DNA of 64,000 bases from Microlunatus elymi (GTDB lineage Bacteria; Actinomycetota; Actinomycetes; Propionibacteriales; Propionibacteriaceae), in the NCBI RefSeq assembly GCF_007362775.1, contig NZ_CP041692.1, positions 5,022,001-5,086,000 of the forward strand. Direction: 5' to 3'. The stretch's first letter is position 1, and each line of letters starts with the position of its first letter. The notes beneath the pieces are model-generated. The model saw only the letters and a list, made by a program, of their open reading frames with translations, did no database searches and was not told the DNA's origin. Shown piece by piece: positions 62,446 to 64,000 of this stretch. Both the position numbers and the translations under genes were made by a program.

Positions 62446-63087
62446 TCAACTCCAGGAAAGGGACCAGTGGTACATCGCGATCGCGGCGGCGGCGCCGGCG
62501 TTGATCGAACGGGTGGATCCGTACTGGCTGATCGCGACCAACTGCTCACACTGCGCGACCATCTCGTCGGTCAGTCCGGGGCCCTCGGAGCCGAAGATCA
62601 AGCAGCTTCGCTCGGGCAGTTTCGCGGTCTCCAACGGCACCGAACCGGGCAGGTTGTCGACCCCGATCGGATGGTACTCCTGCTCGGCCAGGAAGTCGGT
62701 GAAGTCCGCGACAGTCGGGTGACGGTGGACGTGCAGATACTTGTCGGTCACCATCGCACCCCGCCGATTCCAGCGGCGGCGGCCGATGATGTGCACGCCA
62801 GCCACGTTGAAGGCGTTGGCTGTCCGCACGATCGAGCCGATGTTGAAGTCGTGCTCCCAGTTCTGGATCGCGATCCGCAGCGGGCGGCGACTGCGATCCA
62901 GGTCGGCGACGATCTCGTCCAGCTTCCAGTAGCGGTAGCGGTCGACCACGTTGCGCCGGTCGCCCGCGGCGAGCAGCTCCGGATCCAGCCGGGGGTCGTC
63001 CGGCCACGGCTCGGGATGCGGTCCGACGCCCGGTTCGGTGTCCGGTTGGGCGGCCCGCGCCAGCTCATCTTCGCTTAGGAAACCCAC
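62446..63087 (-). CDS. TrmH/SpoU-family RNA methyltransferase
   Basis: The 213-residue protein (from GTG 63087) shows the three SPOUT motifs: motif 1 in NWEHDFNIGSIVRTANAFNVAGVHIIG, motif 2 LIFGSEGPGLT, and motif 3 ISQYGSTRSINAGAAAAIAMYHW, which form the knotted S-adenosylmethionine site. It methylates a ribose 2'-OH in tRNA or rRNA; the target is not determined. An N-terminal linker with an acidic/Pro-rich stretch precedes the domain. The upstream extension into the divergent DedA gene is rejected. It is divergent from the DedA-like gene, with 25 bases between the starts. Confidence 0.88.
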   Translation of the reverse strand: MGFLSEDELARAAQPDTEPGVGPHPEPWPDDPRLDPELLAAGDRRNVVDRYRYWKLDEIVADLDRSRRPLRIAIQNWEHDFNIGSIVRTANAFNVAGVHIIGRRRWNRRGAMVTDKYLHVHRHPTVADFTDFLAEQEYHPIGVDNLPGSVPLETAKLPERSCLIFGSEGPGLTDEMVAQCEQLVAISQYGSTRSINAGAAAAIAMYHWSLSWS

Positions 63088-63112
63088 GGACAGCGACGGT
63101 ACTCTCGCAGCT

Positions 63113-63823
63113 GTGATCCCAACCATTGACGCACCTGTCCAGCAGATCGCTGCGCTGGCTCCGATGCTGCTGCCGTCCTGGCTGGATCCGGAGAACCTGA
63201 TCCATTGGTTCGGCCCGTACGCCCTGTGGGGTGTCGCCTTCATCATCTTCGCCGAGTGCGGACTGTTCGCGATCCTGCCCGGCGACTCGCTGCTCTTCAC
63301 CGTCGGCATGTTCGTCGGTGCCGGTGTGATGCATCAGCCGCTGTGGTTCGTGATCGTGGTGCTGACGGTGTGTGCAGTGCTCGGCAACGCCTGCGGTTAC
63401 TTGATCGGCTATCTGGTCGGGCCGGCCCTGTTCAAACCACGTAAGGGATTGATGGGCAAACTGTTCCAGCAGAAGCACGTCGATCGCACCCACACCTTCA
63501 TGGAGCGGTACGGCAGTCGGGCGTTGATCCTGGCCCGGTTCGTACCGATCATCCGCACCTTCGTCACGTTCGTCGCCGGGGTGAGCCGGATGAGCTTCCG
63601 CAAGTTCATCGTCTACACCGCGATCGGCGGCGTGATCTGGGCGCCGGGCGTGACCCTGCTGGGATATTTCCTGGGCAACAACGTCCCGTTCGTTCGCCAG
63701 CACATCGACCTGGTGCTGGTGCTGGTCGTCTTCGTCTCGCTGATCCCGATGGGGTTGGAGTTCGTGCACGCCCGCCGCAGGCTGAAGTCGGCGCGGACGT
63801 CGACCGAGGAGCCCGTCGCCTGA
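63113..63823 (+). CDS. DedA-family (VTT domain) membrane protein
   Basis: The 236-residue protein has about four to six membrane segments. The VTT/SNARE-associated core includes FIIFAECGLFAILPGDSLLFTVGMFV, GNACGYLIGYLVGPALF and the signature FMERYGSRALILARFVPIIRTFVTFVAGVSRMSFRKF, with the conserved R-x-P-x-x-R arrangement. DedA proteins are flippase-like transporters of undecaprenyl phosphate and related lipids. The start is uncertain: GTG 63113 gives the family length but has no strong ribosome-binding site. It ends 15 bases before a long hairpin at the window edge. Confidence 0.9.
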   Translation: MIPTIDAPVQQIAALAPMLLPSWLDPENLIHWFGPYALWGVAFIIFAECGLFAILPGDSLLFTVGMFVGAGVMHQPLWFVIVVLTVCAVLGNACGYLIGYLVGPALFKPRKGLMGKLFQQKHVDRTHTFMERYGSRALILARFVPIIRTFVTFVAGVSRMSFRKFIVYTAIGGVIWAPGVTLLGYFLGNNVPFVRQHIDLVLVLVVFVSLIPMGLEFVHARRRLKSARTSTEEPVA

Positions 63824-63838
63824 CCCGGGTGCCGGGCT

Positions 63839-63933
63839 TAACTCAGGAATCGACACACTCGTTGGGATTTCCGCGACCGCCGACCGCTCAACCCGGCGGA
63901 TTCGGCCGAACGAGTGTGCCGGTTTCTGAGTTA
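63839..63933. terminator. Long hairpin after the DedA gene
   Basis: The 25-bp arms TAACTCAGGAATCGACACAC... (63839-63863) and ...GTGTGCCGGTTTCTGAGTTA (63909-63933) pair with three mismatches, two of which are G.U in RNA, around a 45-base loop starting GGGATTTCCGCG. It lies 15 bases after the stop. Confidence 0.55.
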
Positions 63934-64000
63934 TTCGCGTCTCCCGAGCCCGGCTGAGCTGAGGTAGCCGCACTCCTGGGGTGCGATGGCGTGAGTTATC

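Overview
The window looks like chromosomal DNA of a high-GC Gram-positive bacterium (Actinomycetota). The best guess is a Propionibacteriales/Microlunatus-like organism, but no marker here fixes the genus. Supporting signs are the uniformly high GC with GC-ending codons, frequent GTG starts, tRNA genes without an encoded CCA, the actinobacterial families DUF3073 and DUF3151, a DtxR/IdeR-type iron box, and a purA - DUF3151 - magnesium transporter - fba order. I see no phage, plasmid, integrase, transposase, rRNA or CRISPR.

Layout. 1-2765: a TetR gene cut by the window edge, a small membrane protein, tRNA-Asp and tRNA-Phe, then about 1.2 kb of repeat-rich non-coding DNA. 2766-11486: ndh, an alpha/beta hydrolase, DUF3073, purM, purF, an S51-like peptidase, a YCII protein and an M20 peptidase. 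11532-17747: a minus-strand module of a protein with a Cys-rich tail, a histidine kinase, a LuxR-type response regulator and a heterodimeric ABC exporter preceded by an 18-bp tandem repeat. 18025-21289: MarR, a ClC-type channel/transporter and an enolase-superfamily enzyme. 21345-32386: purL, an ArsR/SRPBCC/VOC cassette, a large membrane protein, purQ, purS, the feoA-feoB-nifU iron operon and purC. 32425-41015: two ABC-2 export systems, PspC, a TMEM175-like channel, a flavin monooxygenase with TetR, and an HTH/DUF2975 pair. 41133-50758: purB, purD, a large orphan substrate-binding lipoprotein, purA, DUF3151, corA and fba. 50838-63823: a GntR/SIS amino-sugar pair, a complete peptide ABC importer, an MFS transporter, a MalY-like PLP enzyme, a TrmH-type methyltransferase and a DedA protein.

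Functional picture. Nine purine-pathway genes (purM, F, L, Q, S, C, B, D, A) lie in this 64 kb, all on the minus strand. They cover every step from PRPP to AMP except the GAR and AICAR transformylation steps and PurE/PurK, and they are broken up by unrelated operons. Iron uptake is probably repressed by a DtxR-family protein at the box upstream of feoA. Several regulators have inverted repeats at their own promoters (both TetR loci, MarR, ArsR, the HTH/DUF2975 pair, and possibly GntR).

Non-coding DNA is the most distinctive part. Many intergenic gaps hold long-armed hairpins whose arms differ from site to site. There is also a dispersed ~150-bp repeat, a dispersed TTCGACAAGCTCAGG repeat (one copy translated inside an ABC ATPase), and an apparent excess of TGATCA. 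Product names rest on recognised motifs and domain order read by eye; no database search was possible.
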